From NCBI GenBank assembly GCA_964036315.1, contig OZ038479.1:53910746-53974745 (forward strand): a stretch of 64,000 bases of DNA, written 5' to 3'. This DNA is from Acanthosepion esculentum (taxonomy: Eukaryota; Mollusca; Cephalopoda; Sepiida; Sepiidae). This document shows positions 21,764-32,894 of the stretch, piece by piece (position 1 is the first letter of the stretch; each line of letters begins with the position of its first letter). Below the pieces are notes generated by a model. That model searched no databases, was not told where the DNA came from, and worked only from the letters and a program-made list of their open reading frames with translations. The position numbers and the translations under genes were made by a program.

Positions 21764-21822
<59 letters not shown>
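21764..21822. repeat. TA microsatellite
   Basis: About 28 TA units with one ACATA interruption, preceded by a CT-rich tract (21,700-21,763). It abuts the SINE. Confidence 0.9.
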
Positions 21823-22040
21823 TGACCATGAGACACAGGTTTGAATCTCACCATGGTTGATTTGTGTGTGACACCTTTGGAAAGTAACTGAAAACCATAC
21901 CACAGGTTGACCCAAGCCTTGTGAGTGAAATTGGGTAGATGGAACCCTTTGGGGCTGTTGATAGCTGTACTAGCACGAAGTCACAAGTCATCATGACTGA
22001 GGGTTTCAGTGTGCTGGCTTTGTTCAGATTGTTGATAATG
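21823..22040 (+). mobile_element. Cephalopod-type tRNA-derived SINE, 5' truncated
   Basis: A box-B-like GGTTTGAATCTC at 21,838 is followed by GACACCTTTGGAAAG, AGGTTGACCCAAGCC and TTGTGAGTGAAATTGGGTAG. I recognise this body as typical of octopus and squid SINEs (memory, not a search). The tRNA 5' half is missing. Confidence 0.65.
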
Positions 22041-22517
22041 CTAGATAACATGCTCTCTACCAGAAACTGTAACTACGGTCTGCTCAGCGTAGTTGCAATA
22101 TAAACTACCGGTTGACTCTGTGGGTGTTGAACAAACACAAATGTGTCTGAGCGAGCGTCTGCAATAGGGATTGGCTAGCTGCCCTAATAGATGGGTATTC
22201 TCGAATATGAGTGGCCAGCTTTTATATATATATATTCAACATCTTGGTCTTTCATGGAAAAATGTTCTCTTTTCCTGGGCACCTTTAGCAAAAGGTTGAT
22301 TCGTTTTCAGCTTGAAATGATCTTGATCCTATTGATCATTTCTGCCTTCACTAAAACTGGGAGTTTGCATGAGTTGGGAGTGGCATTCCTTCTCTTCTGT
22401 TCGGTGAATTTATTCGCCTAACGGTTTCAGCGCTGGTTTGATTTTCATGAGATTTGTTAGCCTAAATGATGTGCTACTTTTCTTTCACTTCAAATCACAA
22501 GCCAGGTGACATGTTTG
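22041..22517. other. Unclassified, less AT-rich segment
   Basis: GC is higher than in neighbours (GAGCGAGCGTCTGC near 22,150). It may be the remains of an LTR. No gene found; the open frame at 22,191-22,421 has no family features. Confidence 0.3.
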
Positions 22518-24628
22518 CTGGGGGTCAATCCTTTATAGACCACAAGCTTTCACCTGACTGATTTTAGCTTGTCACCAAGAGAGAGAGGTAATTGTTGCAG
22601 ACAGAGAGAGTAACAGCCATGGACACAGAGAGAGAGAGAGAGAGAGGGTAATAGTCACAAACAGATAAACTTTACTATAATAACTTAACCTGTCTTGAGT
22701 TTGAACGAGTTTGAAGCAAGTTTTAAATCCGGGGGTGTTGACATAGAGTTGTCAAATTGCATATTACCCATTAACCAGTTTATATTTCCTCATTTCTCTT
22801 AATATTTTTCGACTCCATTTTCTTTCCAGTACTCATCAAATTTTTTAAGTTAAAGTAAACTACGGTTGGGACAACACCTGAGAACTTAGTCTCCACAACA
22901 ACCATCATCACCACACACGCACAGGAGCCCTTTTAAACACATGACAATGCCCATGACTGCATTGGAACCTCATCCCGCTTGTGTATCCGCTGCCTCTCTA
23001 TCATCCTCTGGCTCTACAAGAATTACTTTTCTCATCTACTTTCTTTTATTTTTTTGGTTCAGGACCCTCCCAACCATCTACCTCAACTAGTCTTAAATCC
23101 TTAGCATGAACTCTTTTAACCTTTCCTGCCATCTGATCCCAAATCCCAAATTATACTGGTCCTGTCTGTGCTACTATTCTGTTATAAGGTTCTTACCTTT
23201 GGTTTAATTTACCTGTTGTTATAATCTAGAATCTTCAAACTCCAACATTTACTTTAAAATACATTTTTGGTATTACAGTCTCAATCAATCCCTAGTGTTC
23301 TTCCTTATTCGTTTTCGACAAACACAATAAAAATAATTCACTGATCACCACTCCCTCTATATTATCAGCTGTACTACTGTCTGTTTCCATTAGCATCTTT
23401 AACTATCAATATGATCCTGGACATTTTTCTCCCTTTCAATATGCACTGTAAATCGTTTTTGAGATTCTTTGTCACTTTAATTCATGATTTATACATCGGA
23501 GCTAGAAAATCCATTTCACTAATAAGTTACTCTTACCAAAATATACGTCATATTAAATCCACAATATATGTTCCTGTAATCTTCCTTAATTACCAATTCT
23601 TCAAAACCAATATTTCCATGTCCCACTGGGCGGATCTCCTGGTAATCATTTAATAATGTCTCTTTTCTTGTGTCTTAAAACATTTCACATTGTCGTGACT
23701 TTACAGACTAATATTACACCATCTTGACACACTATAAGCACCCACCAAATTGGTAGCCCAGAATTCCCTGTCAATGCTCAGCCTTCACTCAGCACTTGTC
23801 CACAACTAATATTAATCCCATTATTAGACCAACACCGATTTTACCACAGTGACATTAAAATTTAGATTTATCCAACAATCAAGCGACAGAAAAGACATGA
23901 TCTATCCCCTCAGAAATTTTCATAAAATCCCAAATGACTATTAAGGTTTTCGTTTTGTTTATTTTTTACTTTAAATATGAATAAGTATTAAAATGCTTTC
24001 TGTATTTTAGTCATACTTTAACCATGGTACACTGGACTTAAATTTACTGTAGTTACTGCTCATTTTGCAAGTAAAAAGAAATTTCAAAAATTACTTTTAA
24101 TACTGGTATTTGGTGAATTGTACTAAGCCTTTCTATTTATATGAATAGCAAATATAGTCTTTACTTAACTACATCAACTAACCATTACAAATCAATACAG
24201 AATTTTAAAAGATATAATTATTCCAATTAAAATTTCAGAGTGATAAAACTCTTGCAAAAACTCACTATTCATTTAAAAAGGTTTTTTTTCCCCCTAAGAT
24301 GATAGTGTCCATAATCTTATTCACAAAGCAATTAAAAGCTTTTCTAATCAAACAATATCCTACTAATTTTATTGCACTTTGTTACTTTTTTTCATTTTAC
24401 AATTCAGAGCAGATTTTTGGTAACTGGTGTTCCCGTTTTACAAAAAGCAATAGTAATTGATGATATAAATTCTCCAAGGGATTTTGTTTTAAAACTAACA
24501 AACATTAAGTGGCTCAAAATTTAATTTTAATATTAACAAAATCCTTTGGTCCAGTGACAAGCTAAAATCAGTCAGCTTAAAGCTCATGGTCTATATAGGA
24601 TTGACCCCCCCCCCCCCCCCCAGCAAAT
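22518..24628. mobile_element. Segment bounded by about 60-bp inverted repeats
   Basis: GCTGGGGGTCAATCC and GATTTTAGCTTGTCAC at 22,518-22,577 are mirrored at 24,554-24,628 (GTGACAAGCTAAAATC, GGATTGACCCCC...CAGC). The right copy contains a C18 run (24,605-24,622). Between them lie GA repeats (22,578-22,650), a gypsy integrase tail and AT-rich DNA. It could be a DNA transposon with insertions, or two opposite copies of one repeat. The target duplication is unclear. Confidence 0.45.
23050..23275 (-). pseudogene. Retrotransposon integrase C-terminal tail
   Basis: A single minus frame with a few stops reads ITTGKLNQR, EPYNRIVAQTGPV, then MAGKVKRVHAKDLRLVEV. This is the usual closing motif of Ty3/gypsy polyproteins (P-Y-x-I-V, G-P-V, V-H-x-x-x-L). 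It may belong with the gag and LTR at 25,290-26,600. Confidence 0.55.
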
Positions 24629-24629
24629 A

Positions 24630-25289
24630 ATAACATAAAGAGCTTGACGTCAAAGCTTTCCCTTTTTAAGTTTGGGGCATTTTTCTAATCATGCATGCTC
24701 ACTTTCTAGCGAATCTCTGGAGACGCACACTTTAAATTTACTGTAGACTTTGAAACACATAGCAAAGAGAATTTGTTCTTTTTTACATTTCCACGTATAC
24801 ACTGCTGGCTTCGACAAGTGAGGAAAGAAAAAAGTTCTCATGCTTTTATAACGCCTAAAAAGTTTGTTCATATACGGAATTAATTTTTTCATTTAATTCA
24901 GATTAACTCTAGCTAGACCATCATCTTTCAAATAGAATGGAATTTTAAGTTCAAAGAAGGCATTTATGATTTCAAATATTTAACATCTACTTTTCGTTAT
25001 TTTCACTTTTTCATAGTACTGTGCTTCGCTATCTCACTTCTACCATCAGGTGAAATGCGCCACTCCTAATCCCTTCTCTGTTAATGCTTAACTCTCACTC
25101 CTATGAGAATGTCCTTCCTCTTATAAGCTTGTATCTCCCTTCTCTCACAGTCTTTTTAGCAATTACTACTGGGATCTCATGGCCAAATCACAGTCAGTCT
25201 CCTGTGGTTTATTTTCATGATTTTTAACCATTTGGGTTCTCTCCGATCTGTCTATACATCGCTATTCGAAGTAACTGGGACATTTCTTC
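24630..25289. other. No gene recognised
   Basis: Mixed AT-rich DNA. A 67-codon frame on the minus strand (24,892-24,689) is basic and Cys-poor and has no recognisable domain. Confidence 0.3.
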
Positions 25290-25798
25290 TCAATATTTGA
25301 TTTCCCCACCATCAATCTTTCTTTTATGATACCTTTTTTCCTTTCCCTTTGTTAATTTTTGCTTTGCCCTCACCTCGCTCACCTGAGCCATCATCCCTGC
25401 TGTCATATTCACTGGGGTGTCCTTTAGTAGTTTAAAATTCTTCTTGGAGAATGCCTTTGATTTTGTCTCTTGGTTTGGGAGTGGGGCTTTCCTTTTAAGG
25501 GCAGAGGTAACCTTCTGTCCCATCTCTCTGCATACCTACACCCATGTTCCAATCTCCTGCACTCAATACATCTGAGTTTAACACTTGCTCCCCCACCTGG
25601 TTGGACAATTCCCTGACCTATGGTCTTCATAACCACATATTCAACAAACAAGCACATATCTCCTGGGTGTTGACATGAAGAACCACTGTTTTCTATGGAG
25701 ATCAGCTTCTTCTTCCTAATTCTTGGGGTTCCCCCTATGTTTGTTTTTTTTGTCCCTCCTTGTACCTGGGGTCCTTTAACCTGTATTGACTTCGCCAC
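25290..25798 (-). pseudogene. Gag-like remnant with a damaged zinc knuckle
   Basis: Two overlapping minus frames (25,798-25,424 and 25,523-25,290) imply a frameshift near 25,500. Between about 25,660 and 25,520 alternate frames give CGYEDHR, NCPTRWGSKC and RCIECRRLEHGCRYAERWD, spacing like paired CCHC knuckles. After it comes a Lys-rich tail (KGKEKRYHKRK). This fits a retroelement nucleocapsid region. The class is uncertain. Confidence 0.45.
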
Positions 25799-26219
25799 CC
25801 TCCTGACCGTTAGCTAGACCTTGGCCCTTGCTCTCCCCTCTAACTCTCTCCTAGAGTTTTGCACTCATTATTCTCTTTTTTTCTTCTGTTGAGGTTCTCA
25901 ATATTTTTATTAGGTTTGTCATATTTTTAAATTCCTTAATGACCCACGCAACCTGATATTTGATCATAGTCGAGCTTAGATTCACAGGTACACACCATTA
26001 TAAAATAACAAATACAACTTCAAACTTATTGCCTGGCAAGTTGCAACATTCATAATGGGAGAAAAAGAGTAATAGGGAAATCAAAAGTGTCCTACCTGTA
26101 CTTGATTCGATCACATTTGTCTGCCTGATGGGTTGATATGAACACACTTCCAGATCTGAATAGCCAATGGTTCTTACTACTGTGTATATTTTCACAACTT
26201 GGTTGGCTGGGTTCTGTGT

Positions 26220-26600
26220 TCCTGGGGGCTACTGTCTTCTAAGTTACTATTTTCTAAGTTGTTATCTTCTAAGTGGCTGCTGGTTTTCCTGGATGAATCC
26301 TGGTCCACAGCAAGCATATATGTAACCCGATTGGTTGATCCTAGTCAACGGTAACTGATAATGTCACTCCAAGAATCTATCCTTGTCGACGCCCACCAAT
26401 AATGGAGCCCTATGCTCCACGTTGGTTTTCATGTTCCTTCAGACCACCATGGGTACAATCTAGGTGATTCCACACTTGTTAAAGCATGGTTCATTTGTCA
26501 CTGGCATCATGATAGTGGGCGCATTTCCGCTTGACTTAGCTGGCATTTGTCTGTTCACAACTGTTCACTCCTCTGCCACTTTTTAAGGAATATTTTGTGC
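26220..26600 (-). repeat. Possible retrotransposon LTR and primer-binding site
   Basis: Reading leftward, ...GGGCTCCATTATTGGTGGGCGTCGACAAGG... crosses 26,415-26,385. TGGTGGGCGTCGACAA directly after an LTR-like end resembles a tRNA primer site. It lies upstream of the gag-like remnant on the same strand. The second LTR was not found. A TTCTAAGTT(A/G)(C/T)T(A/G) triplication is near 26,235-26,275. Confidence 0.4.
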
Positions 26601-26607
26601 TTTCCTG

Positions 26608-27435
26608 ATAACATGTGAAGTATGTTAATGTCCTTGTAAGAAAAAAAATGACTGTAATGCTTTACACTGGCAATTTTTCAAAATTACTATGCAGAAATTA
26701 GTGCATTTGAAAAAAAATTGAATACAAATTTAATTTAATGTTTTTTTTATGATATTATTTTTTATTATATATATTATATTACATATATTAATATTTTTTC
26801 CATGATATTATTTTTCCTAATAATTGATTCTAAAAAAATAATCATTTACAAGTATTGAAAAAAAAGAAATGTATGTTGACTTACTTGCATTGTTGTTGCT
26901 AAACAAAATTAACCAGTAAAACAATTTGAAAATCCTTTAGAACCACATGATTTCTTAAAAATCATGGAAAGAACCACAAGATTACAAATTTCCACATTCA
27001 TACAAACTTAAAATTCTTAATTCTAAACTCTCCAGATCTCAGAATGTGTTGTTCATACACCTTTTTGTAGCATCATGTGTAATTTTTTCAAAAGAATAGT
27101 TTAGTTAATATTTTTTTAATTTCAGTATTCCAAAATCTTTTGCAAAATCATCAAAAAGACCCGTGTAACAGGTTGTCATGGTAACCATGATAAACAAAAT
27201 ATGGTTTGTGTATTTTGTCTATCCCAAGATGAGAATGAGTGAAAAAGATTGTTAAATGCAATACCTTGAAACAACACTCCTGACAAACCAAACACAGACC
27301 CAGAAATTAACCATCTATATTTGATCTAGTCCTCAATCCAAACCAACAAATAAAACTCCTGCTTCTGTGAAAAATAATGAGTTAGCATAGTTTCTAGAAA
27401 AAGATAAAATCTTCACTTTTAAAAAAATTGTATAG
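26608..27435. repeat. Segmental duplication, copy 1 (partner 63,223-64,000)
   Basis: Shared landmarks are ATAACATGTGAAGTATGTTA, GTGTAACAGGTTGTCATGG, ACCTTGAAACAACA and AAATAAAACTCCTGCTTCTG. This copy lacks about 58 bp and 22 bp present in the partner near 63,780-63,890. No gene seen. Confidence 0.8.
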
Positions 27436-27572
27436 AATATTGATAAACAGGATTTTGTCTCAGCAGTTACATGCTATAAATCAAACGATCATTTGTTCAC
27501 TCAATCTGTTGATTTTTTTTCACTGGAAGTATTCCAATGTTTTTAATCAAAATTTTTGAATGCTACCATGCT

Positions 27573-27622
<50 letters not shown>
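27573..27622. repeat. TA microsatellite
   Basis: About 25 perfect TA units. Any coding frame across it is an artefact. Confidence 0.9.
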
Positions 27623-27624
<2 letters not shown>

Positions 27625-27639
27625 ACGGTTTTTCTCTTT

Positions 27640-28145
27640 CAAAAAGGTGAATATCAGTGTTTCAGCACAAGTCACAAATCAATGAAGCAACTTGTTAGTA
27701 ACTTAAAAATTGATAATAATTTTTTTTTAAAAGAGCATGTTAATTTTATTTTATCACAAAGGATTAGAACAAACCATTATGAGTCTAATATTCTTATCTG
27801 GGCATTTGAATATTTTGTTACATCTCGGCTATTAACAGGCTTCAGGATGATTTTAAGTTACCCAGTGTGAGAACATTACCAGGTTTGGTATCAGAAGTTT
27901 CAACATTAGACGACTTTAATTTTCTTGGTAATATTTTTAGTGAAATCGCTGCAAATCAGAAAAAAACAGTTAAGTGTATGCCAAGGTTACTCTATAATAT
28001 TATGAAGGAAACTTATTTAGTTTGGCTGAAAATTTTGAGGGGTTAGCAAAAACAGTATTGGGCATCATGATAAAATGTTTAAATGGGGGACAAAAAATTT
28101 TACTTACAATTATCCCAGTTGCAAAATTAGAGTTTATTTTTCTTA
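27640..28145 (+). pseudogene. P-element / THAP9-like transposase relic
   Basis: Three plus-strand frames run in succession: MKQLVSNLKIDNNF and ILIWAFEYFVTSRLL (to 27,835), then DDFKLPSVRTLPGLVSEVST and LDDFNFLGNIFSEIAANQ, then AENFEGLAKTVLGIMIKCLN with ILLTIIPVAKLEF. The order and motifs fit the region after the DNA-binding and coiled-coil part of P-type transposases, which catalyse cut-and-paste transposition. Frameshifts near 27,838 and 28,020 and an early stop make it inactive. The RNase H-fold active-site residues were not found. It may be related to the THAP exon at 2,196, but this is not shown. Confidence 0.6.
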
Positions 28146-28550
28146 TCTATTGAAAGTCTTGCATGCAGACGAAAACAAATTAGGAAAACATATATCACTG
28201 GCGAACAGAAAAGCAGATGAGAATTTTTGTTAGCAAAAAGGGATTAGAAAATAATTTTATCTATCACTCGGAGGGTTAAATGAAAACAGACACTTCTTGA
28301 TGAATGTACTTAATGACTCTGCAGTTAGCATCAATAACATCTTCACTATGTTGTCTGAAATGTGGCCCAGCCAGAATAAGGTGATCTTCATACATTTTAG
28401 ATGTGCTAGTTATTGCAGACTTCAGATATTTTATTTTGTTATGGGGGATCTGATTGATTTCCTCTCAACTCCATTTCATATGTAATAGTCCAGTGGACCC
28501 CGATCTGAAGAGCTACAAGGCTATATATTTGGGATTGTTATATTAAGTGT

Positions 28551-28835
28551 ATGGTAGCAAGAGAAAAGAATAACAAGGATTATAGTGAAACAACATTTAT
28601 TGCTGGTAGATTGTATAAAAAAACATGTAAATTGTATATACAAAAAGCATCAAAAAATTGCATTTGGAAAAACATGATCTTTGCCAAGTCTAAAGAGAAA
28701 GGCAGCCATAATGAAACAAGGAAAAGCTGCTGCAATAAGGAAATTGACAAACTGGAAAAATCCTCCATGGCAATATGGTATGATGATTTTCCAAAAGGGT
28801 ATTGCACTCAATTTGAATGTTGGGATTTGACATGA
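28551..28835 (+). other. Unrecognised open frame, 94 codons
   Basis: The frame starts MVAREKNNKDYSETTF and is Lys/Cys/Asn-rich, with CKLYIQKASKNCIW in the middle. It has no known domain and no clear splice signals. It follows the transposase relic by 400 bp on the same strand and could be a piece of the same element. Confidence 0.25.
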
Positions 28836-29112
28836 TAAATAATGACATAAAATATCTTGAGAAAATGAGGTCAAATATTAAGTTTAGGTTCAAAATTCGA
28901 TTGTTGGAATTTCATTCTGGTGATCAGTGAATGATTTTAAGCTGTCTAATAATTCTGTATCCATACAGAAAAGAATTGTGTAAATGACTTTTAATAAAAA
29001 TAAAATGTTTTCCAATTGCAACATTTACCTCATTCCCAATGAATCAAAGAAAAATAAATCAGAATTGTGAAAAATTTATAAAGAAAAAATGGAGATTAAA
29101 TACAATATACAA

Positions 29113-29860
29113 TAATGAAATGTTTAGGTTGTGGTCAACGATGAAAACTGATTCTGTCTTTCCTCATATGGAATTTAAGTTAAAAAAATAACACTGATTA
29201 ACAAAAAAACAACAAAAACACTCAAAAAAATTTTCTTCATTTTAATCAACAGTAGTTAAAATGTTTTTCATTTATGAATCTTAGTCCCGAACTTTCTTTT
29301 GAAGGATATGATCAAAGTTCTCACCATTATAAACATTCGCCATTAAATTTATATTACATTTAATATTGAAATCTCGACCACTGTTAATTTGTCACTGGAA
29401 AATGAATTAGTTCTTTTGTATTTTTATACAAGAGACATAATTATTTGAAAAAGAACATTTTTTTTTACATAATTTTGTGTTTTCGAAGTGACTGGCACTT
29501 TTATTCAAAACGTGTTTGTTTATTTCAGTGGAAGAAAATATATTTCCATTTTTAGGTAAGTAATACTATTTCTTTCTTTCTATTTGCCTTTTGAAATATT
29601 AAAATAAAAATAGAATGTTTGCACTTGTCCTCCTCACAAGAAGTTAATGTTAATTCTATGCTTGTTTTATTTTGTTTAATTTGAGCTCATTCACGTCCTG
29701 ATTTTCAAAATTTAAATTAATTGAAAAGTATGAATTTATTTCTGATAATCTTCCCTTCTCTGATAAATAACTTTGTTTTGTGATATTTTCTTCGTATTTA
29801 TTAATGTATGCTCGATCTGTTTTTAAACATATACACATTTTTAAATTTCAGGTTCCCTTT
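29113..29860. repeat. Segmental duplication, partner 48,898-49,690
   Basis: Both contain AGGTTGT(G/T)GTCA(A/G)CGATGAAAA, GAAATCTCGAC(C/T)ACTGTT, TTCGAAGTGACTGGCA and the end AAATTTCAG. The segment before 29,113 is plain AT-rich DNA. Confidence 0.75.
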
Positions 29861-29879
29861 GAAGAAAGTGAATATTTAA

Positions 29880-30400
29880 GAAAGAGAGAGAAAACAGGAT
29901 CAACAGGCAGTTTCCAGTTTGGATTTATTGATAAAGATGCTGTCAAAAAAATAAATAAATAAATAAAAAATAAATTAAAAAAATAAAAAATAAATAAAAA
30001 AAATAAAAAAGCGCAGCTGATAAAGAGAGATTAGACAGGCAGATTGAATGACTGCATCAACAAGATTTCACACTCGTTGCCTCTACATCGTTTATTTTTC
30101 CACCAATGTCTTACAGTGAAGAAAAAAACTGATGGTTTTGAGCTAGGGAAAAGAAGTTTAAGGGAATTTACAGTCTTTTAAAAATCCCTAGATATGCTCT
30201 GGAACTTATTAATGGTGATGTATTTTTCAACCTATGGGGCATAGCTTGCTAATGCCGTTTTATTAGACCTGCAAGATGTAGGCTTTCTTCACCCAAACCT
30301 TAACTTGAAGCACATTATCATTGGTAAGTAAAACAAATAAAGAAGAAAAGGCAAGAGTAAAAGTAACCACCTCTCCGAAGCATGCTTAGAACTATGAAAA
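29880..30400. other. AT-rich stretch after the duplication
   Basis: AACAGGATCAACAGGCA at 29,895 recurs at 52,070. AAATAAA repeats run from 29,950 to 30,010. The rest is unclassified. Confidence 0.4.
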
Positions 30401-31090
30401 TATCAGCTACATTGGTGTTAATTACAGATTTGGTAAGGACACATTGCAATATAATGAGATTGAAAAGGAAAAGAGAAAAAAATAATGAAACCAAAGAACC
30501 ATGGCACCACTTGACTTTCACCAGAGATGGACATGGAAAGTAGCTACCTTGCTGACAGAGTTATCCCTAAAATTGGGGCAACTGGTGTTGCTCCAGTAGG
30601 TTTGTTCTAGTTGCTGGTGTTTGAAAAGATTTCAACAGCATAAATTCCATGGACGCATATCTTGTGGACCATACTAGTACAAACACTGGATTATAAGGCA
30701 GGGCTTGTTACAGCTCTAGCCAAAAAATATCTTGAAAGGAGGTTGCACACCATTGGCTGTCCACTTCATCAAAATGAACTTCCATTTTAGAGCTGTTTTT
30801 AAGTATATTGATGGAACTGCAAGAAACCCAACTAATTTTACTGGTCCTCTAGGGAAATCTTGCAGAAATGATTATAAGAGTTCTCTATGATAAATTGTAC
30901 AGCCTTATAAAATTTATAACTGAAAGATATGCAGGTAGTTGTTTTGAAATTAAAATGTGCTTCATAGAATAATGGGGCAGCATCGTTTGAAATGGCTTTC
31001 ACTCATGTGCATTGAAAATGTCATCATATTCCTGAAGACCACTGACTTCCAGCCAATAATAAAGCAATTCTCTGAAAAGAAATATCGCAA
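30400..31090 (+). pseudogene. Decayed gene of an uncharacterised family
   Basis: Plus-strand frames around 30,540-30,860 read VADRVIPKIGATGVAPVG, ALAKKYLERRLHTIGC, HQNELPF and, after frame changes, KYIDGTARNPTNFTGPLGKS. The NELPF-R and DG...FTGP pattern recalls a family of uncharacterised invertebrate proteins I have seen in arthropods and molluscs (memory only). Stops are frequent. The function is unknown. Confidence 0.35.
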
Positions 31091-31299
31091 ATGCTTGCTA
31101 TAAGTTCATTGAAATTTTATACTGTGTCATCTAATCTGTGTGGATTACTGAATATTATTGATTTTAAAGCCTTGTGTATTGTTTAAATGTTTATCATCTT
31201 GAATAGTTGCAGCTGTTCAGCATGATTTTTAATGTTTTAACACCAATTATGTTGAAGTGCTAATAAAAGAAATGTATGTTTAATGTTATCAATGCTTTA

Positions 31300-31395
31300 C
31301 TTTTTATTCCTGTGGGTGGTTGTTGTGGGCGTGGGGGCCCCAGCATACTGGTTTGCCCAGGGGCCCATATTGCTATTAAGACAGCCCTGACTCCA
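31300..31395. repeat. GC-rich fragment, possible transposon end
   Basis: GGGCGTGGGGGCCCC and GTTTGCCCAGGGGCCC stand out from AT-rich surroundings. The right side ends ...ACAGCCCTG, which read inversely is CAGGGCTGT, a start common in hAT elements. The retroelement resumes directly after it. Confidence 0.4.
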
Positions 31396-31665
31396 ACATC
31401 TTTTCTTACCAAACGCAAATCTTCCTTTCAAAACATTTTCTGTATAAGGACGAGTGGGATAACTGAATATGTCATTGTAATAGTTTTTTTTTTCACAACA
31501 AATTTATTGTAATATACAATGCAACTGCATCCATAACCCGCTAACATCATAATACCCTTACCAAATTTCTGATATGATCTTCTTTGGTCTTTGCTGGCAC
31601 TAACAAGTCATCAATATATACTACTGATATAATGATGCAGCCTCTATTCCGAAATTCTGCCATAA
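31380..31665 (-). pseudogene. Retrotransposon reverse transcriptase fragment, copy B
   Basis: Reading leftward from about 31,660: AEFRNRGC, then VVYIDDLLVPAKTKEDHIRN with the YxDD polymerase motif. It continues collinearly with the plus-strand fragment at 3,540-3,790 (TATTACAATGACATATTCA in both). Stops follow. Confidence 0.6.
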
Positions 31666-32890
31666 CATTGTACGTGTGATTTTTGCTTGTCGTTTATATG
31701 AGCATTTGATTGGACAGGAACAAAAAAGGATTAAGATTTCAACATGCATTGGTCAAAATTTAGAATATGTACACAGTTGTGTGAAAGGTAGCAAAACTTG
31801 TTCATATGTGTTTCCTAAGTTGCCATTGGTCAGGAAAGTGATTATGTGTAAAGGTATTGTCGGTAGAGCCAGGAGTTGACAGATTACCTGGGTTGGTTGG
31901 TCAAGGTTACAGTTAAAGTCAGAAAATACGCCCGGCAGTCATGTAATGAAGCTGAAATGTTGAAGCCAAACTTCCTGTCATGAGCATTGAATGTCATTTT
32001 TTTTTTTTCATTGGTTTAACAGGTATAGGCTCCTTGGGATATCTTTTTTTTTTTTTTTTTTTCCAGGAATGTTCGTGATTGGATATTGCATTTTTTGATT
32101 TTTGCAGAGATTTGTTTTGTGGACTGGATGTGACACTCAGAACCCTTGCATGGAAGACGACTTTTTTTGTGTTTTGATGTTTTAGCACTCATATCTAGCC
32201 AATATATCTGGTGAAATGTATTTGTGAATCAGGAAGAGATCTTGATTAAATAGTATAACACTACTATATACAGAATACTGTCATGCTTTTTACATTTTCT
32301 ACACAAACTGGATGTTCTGCTCAACAACTCAATGCAGAGTGCATAAATACCTTTTATGCACATCAGCTCCACATACACATCCATTTTAACCAAAATAAAA
32401 TGAACAATATATTATGACCAGTCAGAATCACTCCTGCTCCAAAACCAAAACCTTAATTTAGAGCCAATTAAATGCTATATATATATATAACCAAATTCAA
32501 ATAGACACAAAACACACTGGCATTTGATGTCAGTACTGACATACTGAGAGAGAAAGATGCATCACAAAAAGGGTTTGATGTCAAAACCAACACACCGAAA
32601 GAGAAACGCCACCGACAAAGATGGCCACCACTTCACTTCTAATTTCACCACTCTTTCCTTGTTGCCTTAGTAACAGATAGAAGTTACTAGTTTTTGTATA
32701 TGCATAAATAAATAAATAATTTAAATTATACATTTATTATCCATACTCAATGCTTTGTTTGATACTTGGATTTATGTTTGCAAAGGTGGAGAAGGAATAG
32801 TAAAAAAACAAGGTTCTATCTTCCACATTATCCATTTCTACCTCTGCAACAATATCTTGAATCAAACTTTCCATAATTCTCTAGAAAATA
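31666..32890. other. Insertion-like stretch absent from copy A
   Basis: It holds two T-runs (31,999-32,008 and 32,045-32,062), a TA run near 32,478, and an imperfect direct repeat near 32,520-32,610 (TTTGATGTCA...GAGAGAAA(G/A)). No gene recognised. Confidence 0.35.
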
Positions 32891-32894
32891 ATTG

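Noticed and set aside
27556..27870. A 104-codon frame starting in the TA microsatellite
   Set aside because: The Tyr-Ile run is the microsatellite; only the part after about 27,640 has protein similarity and it is treated as a transposase relic.
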